IMG/VR virus record: IMGVR_UViG_3300012944_000001 | Span: 47,915 to 111,914 of that record | Origin: a virus | Reading direction: 5' to 3' (one strand) | DNA: 64,000 bases | In this document: piece after piece, positions 11,553 through 17,852 of the stretch | Layout: each line of letters opens with the position of its first letter | Numbering within the stretch: the first letter of the stretch is position 1 | Notes under the pieces: generated by a model | What the model was told of the DNA's origin: nothing | Databases searched by the model: none | The model's input: only the letters and a program-made list of their open reading frames with translations | Position numbers and translations under genes: made by a program

Positions 11553-11750
11553 GTGGGATATAAGTTTAGAAAAGGCCAAGAAGTAGATACGGTCGATGGT
11601 AAGGACGGCAGAATTACTTCTCGATCGGATGATTTCGGTAGGCAACCACGATATGTAGTAAATGGCAAGCTATATTTTGAGGAAGAACTTCAGGCACAAA
11701 CTTCGGACGAAAAGCCAGCAAAGAAGAGTCGCTGGGGTAGAAATAAGTAA
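11553..11750 (+). CDS. KOW/SH3-like small protein
   Basis: This 65-residue protein starts at GTG behind GGGAGG. The run FRKGQEVDTVDGKDGRITSR followed by RYVVNGKLYFEEEL matches the small beta-barrel pattern of KOW-type domains, with a basic tail (KPAKKSRWGRNK). Such folds bind RNA, ribosomes or RNA polymerase. Function here is unknown. Confidence 0.65.
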   Translation: MGYKFRKGQEVDTVDGKDGRITSRSDDFGRQPRYVVNGKLYFEEELQAQTSDEKPAKKSRWGRNK

Positions 11751-11772
11751 GTTAAAAGCCCTTAGGGGCCAT

Positions 11773-11843
11773 GCCCGCTTAGGTTAATGGAAGACCAGTA
11801 GTTTTACACACTACATGCGGGGGTTCGATTCCCTCAGCGGGTA
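11773..11843 (+). tRNA. tRNA-Val (TAC)
   Basis: Acceptor GCCCGCT/AGCGGGT, D arm GGTT/GACC, anticodon arm GTAGT-TTTACAC-ACTAC and T arm GGGGG-TTCGATT-CCCTC. Confidence 0.93.
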
Positions 11844-11866
11844 CTCGTAACAAGCAGGAGGCAATT

Positions 11867-12070
11867 ATGGCAAAAGTAGGCGACATCGTAAAGATGCAAA
11901 AAGGAACATACAAGGATCGTCTGGGAGTAGTTATTGCTATCCGTAATAATATTCTGTGTGATGTAAAGCTAGCTCGTCCAGGTGAGCGGCGTTCCAGAAT
12001 TAGTCTGGATATGCCTGGAATAGTAGTTACCAATTGTCTTGAAATTGAAGATTTCATCATATCTAAATAG
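11867..12070 (+). CDS. KOW-domain small protein
   Basis: This 67-residue protein starts behind CAGGAGG. VGDIVKMQKGTYKDRLGVVI is a clear KOW-type opening: a turn with GTYKDRLGVV, as in ribosomal L24/NusG motifs. Strands for a small barrel follow. It may bind RNA or the transcription machinery. Two similar proteins flank it. Confidence 0.7.
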   Translation: MAKVGDIVKMQKGTYKDRLGVVIAIRNNILCDVKLARPGERRSRISLDMPGIVVTNCLEIEDFIISK

Positions 12071-12076
12071 TTTTAT

Positions 12077-12155
12077 GGGTCTGTAAGGTTTCGTCTGAAC
12101 TTAAAGCCGCACGTCGGAAACTTTCAGCACCCCGGTTCGATTCCGGGCAGATCCA
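12077..12155 (+). tRNA. tRNA-like gene with aberrant anticodon arm (identity undetermined)
   Basis: The acceptor GGGTCTG/CAGATCC and T arm CCCGG-TTCGATT-CCGGG are perfect, and a D-like AGGT/ACTT arm is present. The anticodon region folds as AAAG-CCG-CACGT-CGG-AAA-CTTT, with an interrupted stem and no U33-containing seven-base loop. It may be a decayed tRNA, a tRNA with an inserted segment, or a tRNA-like RNA that does not decode. Confidence 0.5.
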
Positions 12156-12159
12156 CTTT

Positions 12160-12236
12160 GCGCATTGATCTAATCCGCATGGTGTGGAGTTGGTCTGCAA
12201 AACCAATGATTTCCGGTTCGATTCCGGTAATGCGCT
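12160..12236 (+). tRNA. tRNA-Cys (GCA)
   Basis: Acceptor GCGCATT/AATGCGC, D arm TCTA/TGGA with a long loop, anticodon arm TTGGT-CTGCAAA-ACCAA, T arm TCCGG-TTCGATT-CCGGT and discriminator U73, as expected for Cys. Confidence 0.92.
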
Positions 12237-12249
12237 CTTGGAGGATAGC

Positions 12250-12402
12250 ATGAAACAAGGAACAATAACTAAGATATATGGAAAATACAAAGCGGAATAT
12301 GTAAAACCTGATCGTAAGTATGGAAGACATTGGGTAACGATTTTAGAAGGCCCTGATATAGGAAGAACTATAACTGTTCCCGCAGATCGTCTTGATAAGT
12401 AA
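12250..12402 (+). CDS. KOW-like small protein
   Basis: The ATG at 12250 follows TTGGAGG; a longer frame from 12184 would start inside tRNA-Cys and is rejected. The 50-residue product (MKQGTITKIYGKYKAEYVKP...) has the strand-turn pattern WVTILEGPDIGRTITVPADR of a small barrel. It is third in the series of such genes in this stretch. Confidence 0.65.
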   Translation: MKQGTITKIYGKYKAEYVKPDRKYGRHWVTILEGPDIGRTITVPADRLDK

Positions 12403-12406
12403 ATAT

Positions 12407-12492
12407 GGAGAAGTGGCTGAGTTGGTCTAAGGCATCTGATTGCTAATCAGAAGGGTGTAAAAGCTCCGCAGGTTCGAATCCTGTCTTCTCCG
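12407..12492 (+). tRNA. tRNA-Ser (GCT)
   Basis: Acceptor GGAGAAG/CTTCTCC, anticodon arm TCTGA-TTGCTAA-TCAGA, long variable arm (class II) and T arm GCAGG-TTCGAAT-CCTGT. Confidence 0.94.
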
Positions 12493-12531
12493 CTCTGGTA
12501 TCAGTCCTATATCAGGAACCTGAAAGACGAC

Positions 12532-12611
12532 GTGTAGTCCGGATTAGTAAGGTAGCTAAATATACATAAAAGAAGTGCTCGACTACACATACGCTTTTAT
12601 GTATAATTTAG
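12532..12611 (+). ncRNA. Predicted H-type pseudoknot RNA
   Basis: CTAAATATACATAAAAG (12556-12572) pairs with 12594-12611 over 17 bp with one bulge. Its 21-base loop contains GACTACAC (12581-12588), which pairs perfectly with GTGTAGTC upstream (12532-12539). The two helices form a pseudoknot. It lies between the two tRNA-Ser genes, with no reading frame. Confidence 0.5.
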
Positions 12612-12621
12612 TATGGACATT

Positions 12622-12709
12622 GGAAGTTCCAACCGATAGATGGCGCCGGTCGCAGTCTTGAAAACTGTTGGGTGTAATAGCCGTAGGGGTTCGACCCCCC
12701 TAGCTTCCG
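12622..12709 (+). tRNA. tRNA-Ser (TGA)
   Basis: Acceptor GGAAGTT/AGCTTCC, D arm ACCG/CGGT, anticodon arm GCAGT-CTTGAAA-ACTGT, long variable arm and T arm AGGGG-TTCGACC-CCCCT. Confidence 0.9.
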
Positions 12710-12761
12710 CTGGCTGATAGTATTGACTATTGAATCACTATGTTATAGTGTGGCCTAACTT

Positions 12762-12837
12762 GCTCCAGTGGCCAAGTCTGGTGAAGGCGCCCGTCTTATA
12801 AGCGGGAGATGCGTCGGTTCAAATCCGACCTGGAGTA
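12762..12837 (+). tRNA. tRNA-Ile (TAT) with a leucine-like body
   Basis: Acceptor GCTCCAG/CTGGAGT, anticodon arm CCCGT-CTTATAA-GCGGG and T arm GTCGG-TTCAAAT-CCGAC. The 27 bases at the 3' end, including flanking bases, are identical to tRNA-Leu(CAA) at 5608. The anticodon reads AUA. Confidence 0.87.
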
Positions 12838-12838
12838 C

Positions 12839-12895
12839 AAAGACTGCTATCCGTTAGATTCGGATATAATCCTAGTTGGACACTAGCAGTCCTTT
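12839..12895 (+). ncRNA. Structured spacer between the tRNA-Ile genes
   Basis: AAAGACTGCTA (12839-12849) pairs with TAGCAGTCCTTT (12884-12895) over 11 bp with one bulge. It encloses ATCC/GGAT and CTAG/CTAG hairpins in a three-way junction. The last base is the first base of tRNA-Ile(GAT), so it may affect 5' processing. Confidence 0.4.
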
Positions 12896-12968
12896 CAGGT
12901 ATAGTGAAATCTGGTCATCACAACACTCTGATAAAGTGTAATTCTGGGTTCAAATCCCGGTACCTGGA
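12895..12968 (+). tRNA. tRNA-Ile (GAT)
   Basis: Acceptor TCAGGTA/TACCTGG, D arm GTGA/TCAC, anticodon arm ACACT-CTGATAA-AGTGT and T arm CTGGG-TTCAAAT-CCCGG. The first pair is T-G. Confidence 0.9.
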
Positions 12969-12984
12969 CGTTAAGGAGATAACT

Positions 12985-13065
12985 ATGATTAAATGTTCAA
13001 GATGCAAAGCAAAGAATATAAAAGGTAGTCGTTGGTGTCATAGATGTGGCAAGGAGTTAAGTTAA
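12985..13065 (+). CDS. 26-residue zinc-ribbon microprotein
   Basis: MIKCSRCKAKNIKGSRWCHR CGKELS contains two CxxC knuckles (C4/C7 and C18/C21), a complete zinc ribbon. AAGGAG precedes the ATG. The stop overlaps the thioredoxin start as TAATG. The pairing with a thioredoxin gene is notable, but function is unknown. Confidence 0.65.
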   Translation: MIKCSRCKAKNIKGSRWCHRCGKELS

Positions 13066-13379
13066 TGTATTCGGTAACTGATGCTACATTTCATGAAGTA
13101 TTACACAACAATAAGTCTGTCATTGTAGATTTTTGGGCACCCTGGTGCGGTCCTTGTCGTCAAGTAGCACCTGTGCTAGACTCTTTATCACAAGAGCATA
13201 CAGATATTACTTTTGTCAAAATGGACATTGATACAAATCATATGACATCTAATAAGTATGAAATATTATCTGTTCCAACAATTGCACTATTTATTAATGG
13301 TGATTTAGTAAAAACAGTAGTTGGAGCAAGACCGAAAGTAGCTCTTGAAAGAGAATTACTTTCTGCCCTATATCAATAG
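13065..13379 (+). CDS. trx: Thioredoxin
   Basis: The start is set at ATG 13065, coupled to the previous stop and behind AAGGAG. The 104-residue protein has the full thioredoxin fold with active site WCGPC (C28, C31), the buried Asp in VDFWAP and the cis-proline in SVPTIALF. It reduces disulfides in the cytoplasm using host thioredoxin reductase. In phages it may support ribonucleotide reductase or polymerase processivity; no such partner is seen in this window. Confidence 0.93.
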   Translation: MYSVTDATFHEVLHNNKSVIVDFWAPWCGPCRQVAPVLDSLSQEHTDITFVKMDIDTNHMTSNKYEILSVPTIALFINGDLVKTVVGARPKVALERELLSALYQ

Positions 13380-13385
13380 GGTTAT

Positions 13386-13458
13386 GGTGTTTGAGGCCAA
13401 ACGGATAGGCGCCTGGTTGTGGTCCAGGTTAAAGCGGGTTCGACTCCCGTCATTCACC
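13386..13458 (+). tRNA. tRNA-His (GTG)
   Basis: Anticodon arm CCTGG-TTGTGGT-CCAGG, T arm GCGGG-TTCGACT-CCCGT, an encoded G at -1 opposite C73 as histidine tRNAs need, and an acceptor stem with two T-T mismatches. Confidence 0.88.
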
Positions 13459-13564
13459 CTTAAGGTCCAGAGTAACCATAAAAATCCTCCTCTCTGGTAT
13501 GCAATGGATGCCTCTCACACCTCTATATAACGAGGAAGGTGGAGGATAAGGCTCCTGCGCCAAT

Positions 13565-13645
13565 GGGTGAGTTGAGCAATTGGTTGGCTCAGCGGACTGT
13601 AAATCCGTCTCTTCGGACATGGGGGTTCGAATCCCTCCTTACCCA
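13565..13645 (+). tRNA. tRNA-Tyr (GTA)
   Basis: Acceptor GGGTGAG/CTTACCC, D arm GAGC/GCTC, anticodon arm GCGGA-CTGTAAA-TCCGT, long variable arm with a CTTCGG loop and T arm GGGGG-TTCGAAT-CCCTC. It is the last tRNA of the region. Confidence 0.94.
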
Positions 13646-13659
13646 CCTTAAGGAAATAA

Positions 13660-13812
13660 ATGGCTAGTATAGTTGATGAATTAATTAATGGTATTGCTCA
13701 TTTTGAATGTTTGGGCTGTAAGACTACTGCTACTAAAAATGTAGGACAAAGTAGAACAGCTTATGATAAAGCCTATAATAAATTCTTAAGTAAGCATTTG
13801 TCTTGTAAGTAG
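13660..13812 (+). CDS. Small Cys-rich protein
   Basis: A 50-residue protein (MASIVDELINGIAHFECLGC...) starts behind TAAGGAAA. C17/C20, H46 and C49 could bind zinc. A strong terminator follows directly. Function is unknown. Confidence 0.6.
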   Translation: MASIVDELINGIAHFECLGCKTTATKNVGQSRTAYDKAYNKFLSKHLSCK

Positions 13813-13817
13813 TACCA

Positions 13818-13850
13818 AATCCTCTATGTGTCACATAGAGGATTTTTTAT
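13818..13850 (+). terminator. Rho-independent terminator closing the tRNA region
   Basis: AATCCTCTATGT pairs perfectly with ACATAGAGGATT around a GTC loop, followed by TTTTTTATT. It marks the end of the RNA-rich region. Confidence 0.92.
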
Positions 13851-13887
13851 TGACGTAGATCGTACCACACACTGAGGAGGAAATATC

Positions 13888-14124
13888 GTGCGTCCATGGA
13901 CTAAAGATGAAAGAGAAGCATATAAAGATTCGACCATGCATTATCACAAGTACGATCTCTATGGATATGTAGATGATCTTATTGAGACTTGGCACACTTC
14001 TATGGGCCTAAATGTTTCTCTTTATAGTTTCCTAGGACTTTACGAAGGAGAAGTGTCAGACTGGGCCGGTAAGAATATCATTCCGGATCGTATTGTAGTT
14101 ATGTGGGAGGAAGGAGAATACTAA
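13888..14124 (+). CDS. Hypothetical protein
   Basis: A 78-residue protein starts at GTG behind GAGGAGG. It is rich in Tyr, Trp and acidic residues (WTKDEREAYKDSTMHYHKYD...). Its stop overlaps the RNA ligase start as TAATG, so the two are cotranslated. No family is recognised. Confidence 0.65.
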   Translation: MRPWTKDEREAYKDSTMHYHKYDLYGYVDDLIETWHTSMGLNVSLYSFLGLYEGEVSDWAGKNIIPDRIVVMWEEGEY

Positions 14125-15200
14125 TGCTTATACATGATTTACTTAACATCCGGGATTTAGATACTATGCTTACGGAAGGTTATGTAAGATTTGGTATTCA
14201 TCCCATTTTTCCAAATGTTCGTATATTTAACTACACTGAAAAGGCTCAATTCGCCAACGAGTGGAATGACATAACTCGACAATGCCGTGGTCTTATAGTT
14301 GATTGGGATACCAAAGAAGTACTTGCGCGCCCTTTTGACAAGTTCATGAATTATGGTCAAGATCAGGCAGACGTAATTCTTGCTGGCTATTCAGTTAAGG
14401 TATATGACAAGTTAGACGGATCTCTGGGAATTCTATTTCGTCGTCCTGATGGTTTTTGGGAAATAGCTACAAGAGGTTCCTTTCAATCAGACCAGGCGTC
14501 GCATGCCACAATACTTCTTCGTCAAAAGTACAGTTCGTTTTTACTGGGATTAAATAGTGATCTTACATATATGTTTGAAATCATCTATCCACAAAACCGT
14601 ATCGTATTGGATTACGGAGACAAAGATTCCCTGGTATTACTTGGTGCCAGAAGTATTGACGAAGGCTCTACGTACGGGCCTGAGAGCCTCCCAGATTGGC
14701 ACTGGGACCGAACTACTACCTTCCCTTACAAGACTCTCAGTGAGGCGCTGAAGGCCCCTCCTAGACCTAATGCAGAGGGTTACGTGGTCTACTTCCCGGA
14801 GTTGGACCACAGAGTCAAGATCAAGCAGGATGATTACATAGCGATGCACAAGATCGTTACGGGCTTGACAGAGCGTCGTATCTGGGAGAACATGAAGGAA
14901 GGTAAAACTCTAGAAGATCTTGTAAATATTATTCCAGACGAATGGCATGATTGGCTCCAAGAAACGTATACTAAGATCAAGAAAAATTATTGGGCTGAAT
15001 GGAGTACTATTCTTGAGGAGTTTAATACACATACCATGTGGTTGGACGTGGCTAATTATCAAAAATGGTCCCGAAAAGATTTTGCTTTGCGAGTTAAAGA
15101 CTCAAGATATAAAGGCTTTATGTTTTTAATGTTGGATAATAACAACGTAACTGACAAGGTATGGCAATTGGTTCGACCACCCGCTGAGTCATTACTGTAA
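14124..15200 (+). CDS. rnlA: T4 Rnl1-like RNA ligase
   Basis: The start is taken at ATG 14124, coupled to the previous gene, giving 358 residues, close to the 374 of T4 RNA ligase 1. The nucleotidyltransferase motif I is KLDGSLG with nucleophile K96 (K99 in T4). It is preceded by the RPFDKFMNYG segment typical of the T4-type family. The enzyme joins 5'-phosphate and 3'-hydroxyl RNA ends with ATP. With the kinase-phosphatase at 56947 it can repair tRNAs cut by host anticodon nucleases. Confidence 0.92.
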   Translation: MLIHDLLNIRDLDTMLTEGYVRFGIHPIFPNVRIFNYTEKAQFANEWNDITRQCRGLIVDWDTKEVLARPFDKFMNYGQDQADVILAGYSVKVYDKLDGSLGILFRRPDGFWEIATRGSFQSDQASHATILLRQKYSSFLLGLNSDLTYMFEIIYPQNRIVLDYGDKDSLVLLGARSIDEGSTYGPESLPDWHWDRTTTFPYKTLSEALKAPPRPNAEGYVVYFPELDHRVKIKQDDYIAMHKIVTGLTERRIWENMKEGKTLEDLVNIIPDEWHDWLQETYTKIKKNYWAEWSTILEEFNTHTMWLDVANYQKWSRKDFALRVKDSRYKGFMFLMLDNNNVTDKVWQLVRPPAESLL

Positions 15201-15215
15201 GTGTTTATACGCCTG

Positions 15216-15259
15216 AGCAGTCTAGTGCTATCCTTATAGAGAAATGGCACTAGACTGCT
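15216..15259 (+). other. 13-bp perfect hairpin after the RNA ligase gene
   Basis: AGCAGTCTAGTGC (15216-15228) pairs perfectly with 15247-15259 across an 18-base loop. No T-run follows, so it may slow transcription or stabilise the 3' end of the ligase mRNA. Confidence 0.5.
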
Positions 15260-15297
15260 ACTAATAGATCATTTGGGGTACTTATTTGAAGAAGTAA

Positions 15298-15325
15298 TTG
15301 ACAGCTCGCGGTCTAGTATTATTAT
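15298..15325 (+). promoter_or_regulatory. Promoter, rightward
   Basis: TTGACA (15298-15303), a 16-base spacer and TATTAT (15320-15325). It lies 35 bases before the ATG at 15360. Confidence 0.65.
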
Positions 15326-15359
15326 TCCTTTTTGAATATCTAGCCCGAGCGAGTTGCTA

Positions 15360-15794
15360 ATGCCAACACAACCGAATGCCCCAAATTGGTCAGAAGCAGT
15401 CCAAAGAGAGCTAGACAGTTTACAGAGAAACGTGGATACACGGTTCGTAGATTTTTCTAGCCGCCTGGACAGACTGCTTACACTAACTGAGTATTATGCG
15501 GACAAGCGTTCTTCAGATATAAGATTCGAAAATGTCAATGAAAAAATTGAAGATACTGAGAGTGATATAGCAGCTTTAAGATTGGATTTGAGAAATTCTT
15601 TTGAGTCTTTAAGAAGAGACTTGATGAAAGAGCGTAATCGATATGAGGCATCTTTAAATAAAGAGACTACAGAAAGAAAGAAAGAACATAGTGATTATCT
15701 AAAATCTAGACAGTCTCAATTTAGATGGCTTATATCTATGGTCATGATTCCAATAACCATTGCAATTGTTGATCTCATAGTAAGTAAGAAGTAG
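15360..15794 (+). CDS. Coiled-coil protein with a C-terminal membrane anchor (XhlA/holin-accessory-like)
   Basis: ATG 15360 is preferred over an upstream TTG, giving 144 residues. Residues about 10-115 form a long charged coiled coil. Residues about 120-140 form one hydrophobic helix (WLISMVMIPITIAIVDLIV), ending in KK. This resembles XhlA-type phage proteins that associate with membranes beside holins. It has its own promoter and terminator, so it is a single-gene unit. The lysis link is inference. Confidence 0.7.
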   Translation: MPTQPNAPNWSEAVQRELDSLQRNVDTRFVDFSSRLDRLLTLTEYYADKRSSDIRFENVNEKIEDTESDIAALRLDLRNSFESLRRDLMKERNRYEASLNKETTERKKEHSDYLKSRQSQFRWLISMVMIPITIAIVDLIVSKK

Positions 15795-15803
15795 ACACGA
15801 ATC

Positions 15804-15844
15804 TCTGTATAGTGTAGGATGTACTGCACTATACAGATTTTTTA
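15804..15844 (+). terminator. Rho-independent terminator
   Basis: TCTGTATAGTG pairs perfectly with CACTATACAGA (15827-15837), followed by TTTTTTATA. It ends the coiled-coil gene and lies just before the ribosome site of the next gene. Confidence 0.9.
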
Positions 15845-15857
15845 TAAGGAGGCAAAT

Positions 15858-16949
15858 ATGTGGGGAAACTTAGAATATATTTCAAACATCGATCAGCTAT
15901 ATATGTTGGCTTCTGAAAATGATAATGTCGCCGAGGTGCTGGCAGATAAATCTAAGGGCCGCGCATCAGTATGTAAAATTCTTGCGGGCAGCGGATATGC
16001 TGTATCTGAGAAATTAATTCGTACATTTCGCAATAAACAAGAAGCAATTACAGATAAAAATATTAGAGAGGCGATGGACTATATCCAGGAGTCATATAAC
16101 TATAGTCCTACATATAGCACCACAGAAGGCCAGGTTCATACAGTACCCGGATATTGCAATGTAACTAATATTTCAAAAAATACTAAAGCAAAGACTATTG
16201 TTATCATGCCAGATGTGCAAGCGCCATTGCATGATGTTGCTTTGGTAGATAAGTTCATTGATTTCCTAGGAGACTATCAGCCAGATGAGCTTGCGCAAGT
16301 TGGAGATTTCACTGATTCTACTGAAATCAGTCGGTGGGTACGAGGTAAGAAAACCGAATATGCAGGAGACCTACAAGACGGATTCAATTCTGCCAGAGGC
16401 ATCTTGGAAAGTATCAGAGAAGTATTCGATGGACGATTCCGTATAGTCCGGTCGAATCATGATGACCGACTTGAGCTTTATATTGAATCGTGCGCTCCTG
16501 GATTGGCGTCCCTTGATGTACTTTCCATTGAGAACCTTTCTGGATTCGATGAATTCGATGTCGAGTTTGTACGAGACGAAGTTGTAGAACTTGCGCCTGG
16601 TTGGGTCATGGCACACGGAGATGAAGGTTCTTTGAGTCCATCAGCGGGTCGTACAGCCTTTGGTTTGGCCAAGAACAAGTTTGGTACCAGTACTGTCTGT
16701 GGACATACTCACAGAGCTGGTATGACATCAGAGAGTACAGGTTACAACGGAAAGATTCGTAATACCCTGACAGGTCTTGAGGTAGGTCACTTTATGGATC
16801 TTACTAAGGCCGATTATCTAAAGAAAAAGGGAGTAGCTGCTAATTGGCAGCAAGCCTTTGGAATTCTTGAGATTCACGGTTCTCGTGTGTATCCCAGACT
16901 TGTCACTGTTCAGGATGGTTGTTTCTCGGTAGATGGTCAACTTTACTAG
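15858..16949 (+). CDS. Calcineurin-like metallophosphoesterase
   Basis: ATG 15858 behind AAGGAGG gives 363 residues. The di-metal phosphatase motifs are complete: D119 and H125 in PDVQAPLHD, G149-D150 in VGDFTDS, N200-H201-D202, AHGDEG, and CGHTHRAG. An N-terminal 100 residues may bind DNA or RNA (RASVCKILAGSGYAVSEK). Such phage enzymes hydrolyse phosphomono- or diesters of nucleotides or nucleic acids. The substrate is not predictable; the order of motifs is Mre11/phosphatase-like without a capping domain. Confidence 0.87.
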   Translation: MWGNLEYISNIDQLYMLASENDNVAEVLADKSKGRASVCKILAGSGYAVSEKLIRTFRNKQEAITDKNIREAMDYIQESYNYSPTYSTTEGQVHTVPGYCNVTNISKNTKAKTIVIMPDVQAPLHDVALVDKFIDFLGDYQPDELAQVGDFTDSTEISRWVRGKKTEYAGDLQDGFNSARGILESIREVFDGRFRIVRSNHDDRLELYIESCAPGLASLDVLSIENLSGFDEFDVEFVRDEVVELAPGWVMAHGDEGSLSPSAGRTAFGLAKNKFGTSTVCGHTHRAGMTSESTGYNGKIRNTLTGLEVGHFMDLTKADYLKKKGVAANWQQAFGILEIHGSRVYPRLVTVQDGCFSVDGQLY

Positions 16950-16958
16950 GAGTTAAAC

Positions 16959-17369
16959 ATGCAGTATTCTCCCATGGAGAATTTGAAAGAATTTCATGAT
17001 ACTTTTACATCTGAGCAAAGAGAAGACGGTTTAGCTAGTAAAATTAATCGCCGAGGAAATCTTATACAAGAAGAAGAACAAGAAGTACAAGAAGCACTCG
17101 ATTTTCTTGATAGAACTGATATAGGATTAACTTCTTCTACTTATGAAGAAGCTTTGATTGAGTTAGCTAAAGAACTAGCAGACCTTCTTTATGTCATTTA
17201 CGGTACAGCCGAAGAACTAAATATTCCTTTGCAAGATATATTCAATGCAGTACATAGATCTAATATGGGAAAAATCTGGCAAGATGGTAAAGTACACTAT
17301 AATAAATTTGGCAAGGTTATAAAGCCGCCAGAATATCGACCACCAGATTTGAGTTTTATTAATGAGTGA
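16959..17369 (+). CDS. mazG: MazG-like nucleotide pyrophosphohydrolase
   Basis: This 136-residue all-helical protein shows the MazG/dUTPase-like metal motif E39xxE42 and E72xxD75 (KELADLLYVIYG), followed by HRSNMGK as in phosphoribosyl-ATP pyrophosphohydrolase relatives. These enzymes hydrolyse (d)NTPs to monophosphates. Phage copies are thought to adjust nucleotide or alarmone pools. It lies between the phosphatase and small genes, with overlap to the next start. Confidence 0.85.
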   Translation: MQYSPMENLKEFHDTFTSEQREDGLASKINRRGNLIQEEEQEVQEALDFLDRTDIGLTSSTYEEALIELAKELADLLYVIYGTAEELNIPLQDIFNAVHRSNMGKIWQDGKVHYNKFGKVIKPPEYRPPDLSFINE

Positions 17370-17595
17370 TGGAATAGTTTTCCACAGCCCTGTACAAGAC
17401 GAAGGCTCTGTGTGGGAAGAAGAAAGCTGGACCGCTAACACAGGACAACCTGTTGGTTATGAACCTTATCTGTTTGTAGATGTATGTCAATTTGTAGATG
17501 GAAAACATGTTTTTGCTGGATATTATTGTCCACATAAAGTAGATGGTTCAGAAGAAACAGAGTTTCCGGCAGGCTGGACTGTTAATAACAATTAA
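17362..17595 (+). CDS. Hypothetical protein
   Basis: A 77-residue acidic protein (MSDGIVFHSPVQDEGSVWEE...) overlaps the MazG-like gene by 8 bases. It contains a Cys/His pair (YYCPHK) and many aromatic residues, likely beta-rich. No family is recognised. Confidence 0.6.
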   Translation: MSDGIVFHSPVQDEGSVWEEESWTANTGQPVGYEPYLFVDVCQFVDGKHVFAGYYCPHKVDGSEETEFPAGWTVNNN

Positions 17596-17603
17596 GGATC
17601 ACT

Positions 17604-17795
17604 ATGCCACAAACTAATATAGGTTGGACAGCCCAATCTGCTCATGGTTGGGTACATGATGAGGGAACTCCTTCTAATGTATTTACTGAAGATCAGCTCC
17701 CTGATCCAGAAATTCAGAAGAAAGCCAATATAGATCCAGACAAATATCGAAATCAGCCTGGTCTTATTATGGATCCAACAGAAGTCTCTGAGTAA
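17604..17795 (+). CDS. Hypothetical protein
   Basis: A 63-residue acidic protein (MPQTNIGWTAQSAHGWVHDE...) follows after 8 bases behind AAGGATC. It is low in predicted structure and rich in Pro, Asp and Asn. A terminator follows directly. Function is unknown. Confidence 0.6.
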   Translation: MPQTNIGWTAQSAHGWVHDEGTPSNVFTEDQLPDPEIQKKANIDPDKYRNQPGLIMDPTEVSE

Positions 17796-17800
17796 AACAC

Positions 17801-17840
17801 ATAGCCTGCACTGTATTATTACGGTGCAGGCTATTTTTAT
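17801..17840 (+). terminator. Rho-independent terminator
   Basis: ATAGCCTGCAC (17801-17811) pairs with GTGCAGGCTAT (17824-17834), followed by TTTTTATTT. It ends the operon that starts at the metallophosphatase. Confidence 0.92.
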
Positions 17841-17852
17841 TTAGGAGATATT

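Noticed and set aside
11779-12330. Several leftward frames of 68-93 codons across tRNA-Val, the aberrant tRNA and tRNA-Cys
   Set aside because: They are antisense to tRNAs and KOW-like genes and share no start signals.
12722-12752. TTGACT...TATAGT as a promoter before tRNA-Ile(TAT)
   Set aside because: The spacing is 15 bases and the -10 lies in a CACTAT-GTT-ATAGTG hairpin, so evidence is too weak to list.
1804-13645. Transfer-messenger RNA gene
   Set aside because: Some related phages carry one, but no spacer here combines an alanine-type acceptor with a tag reading frame.
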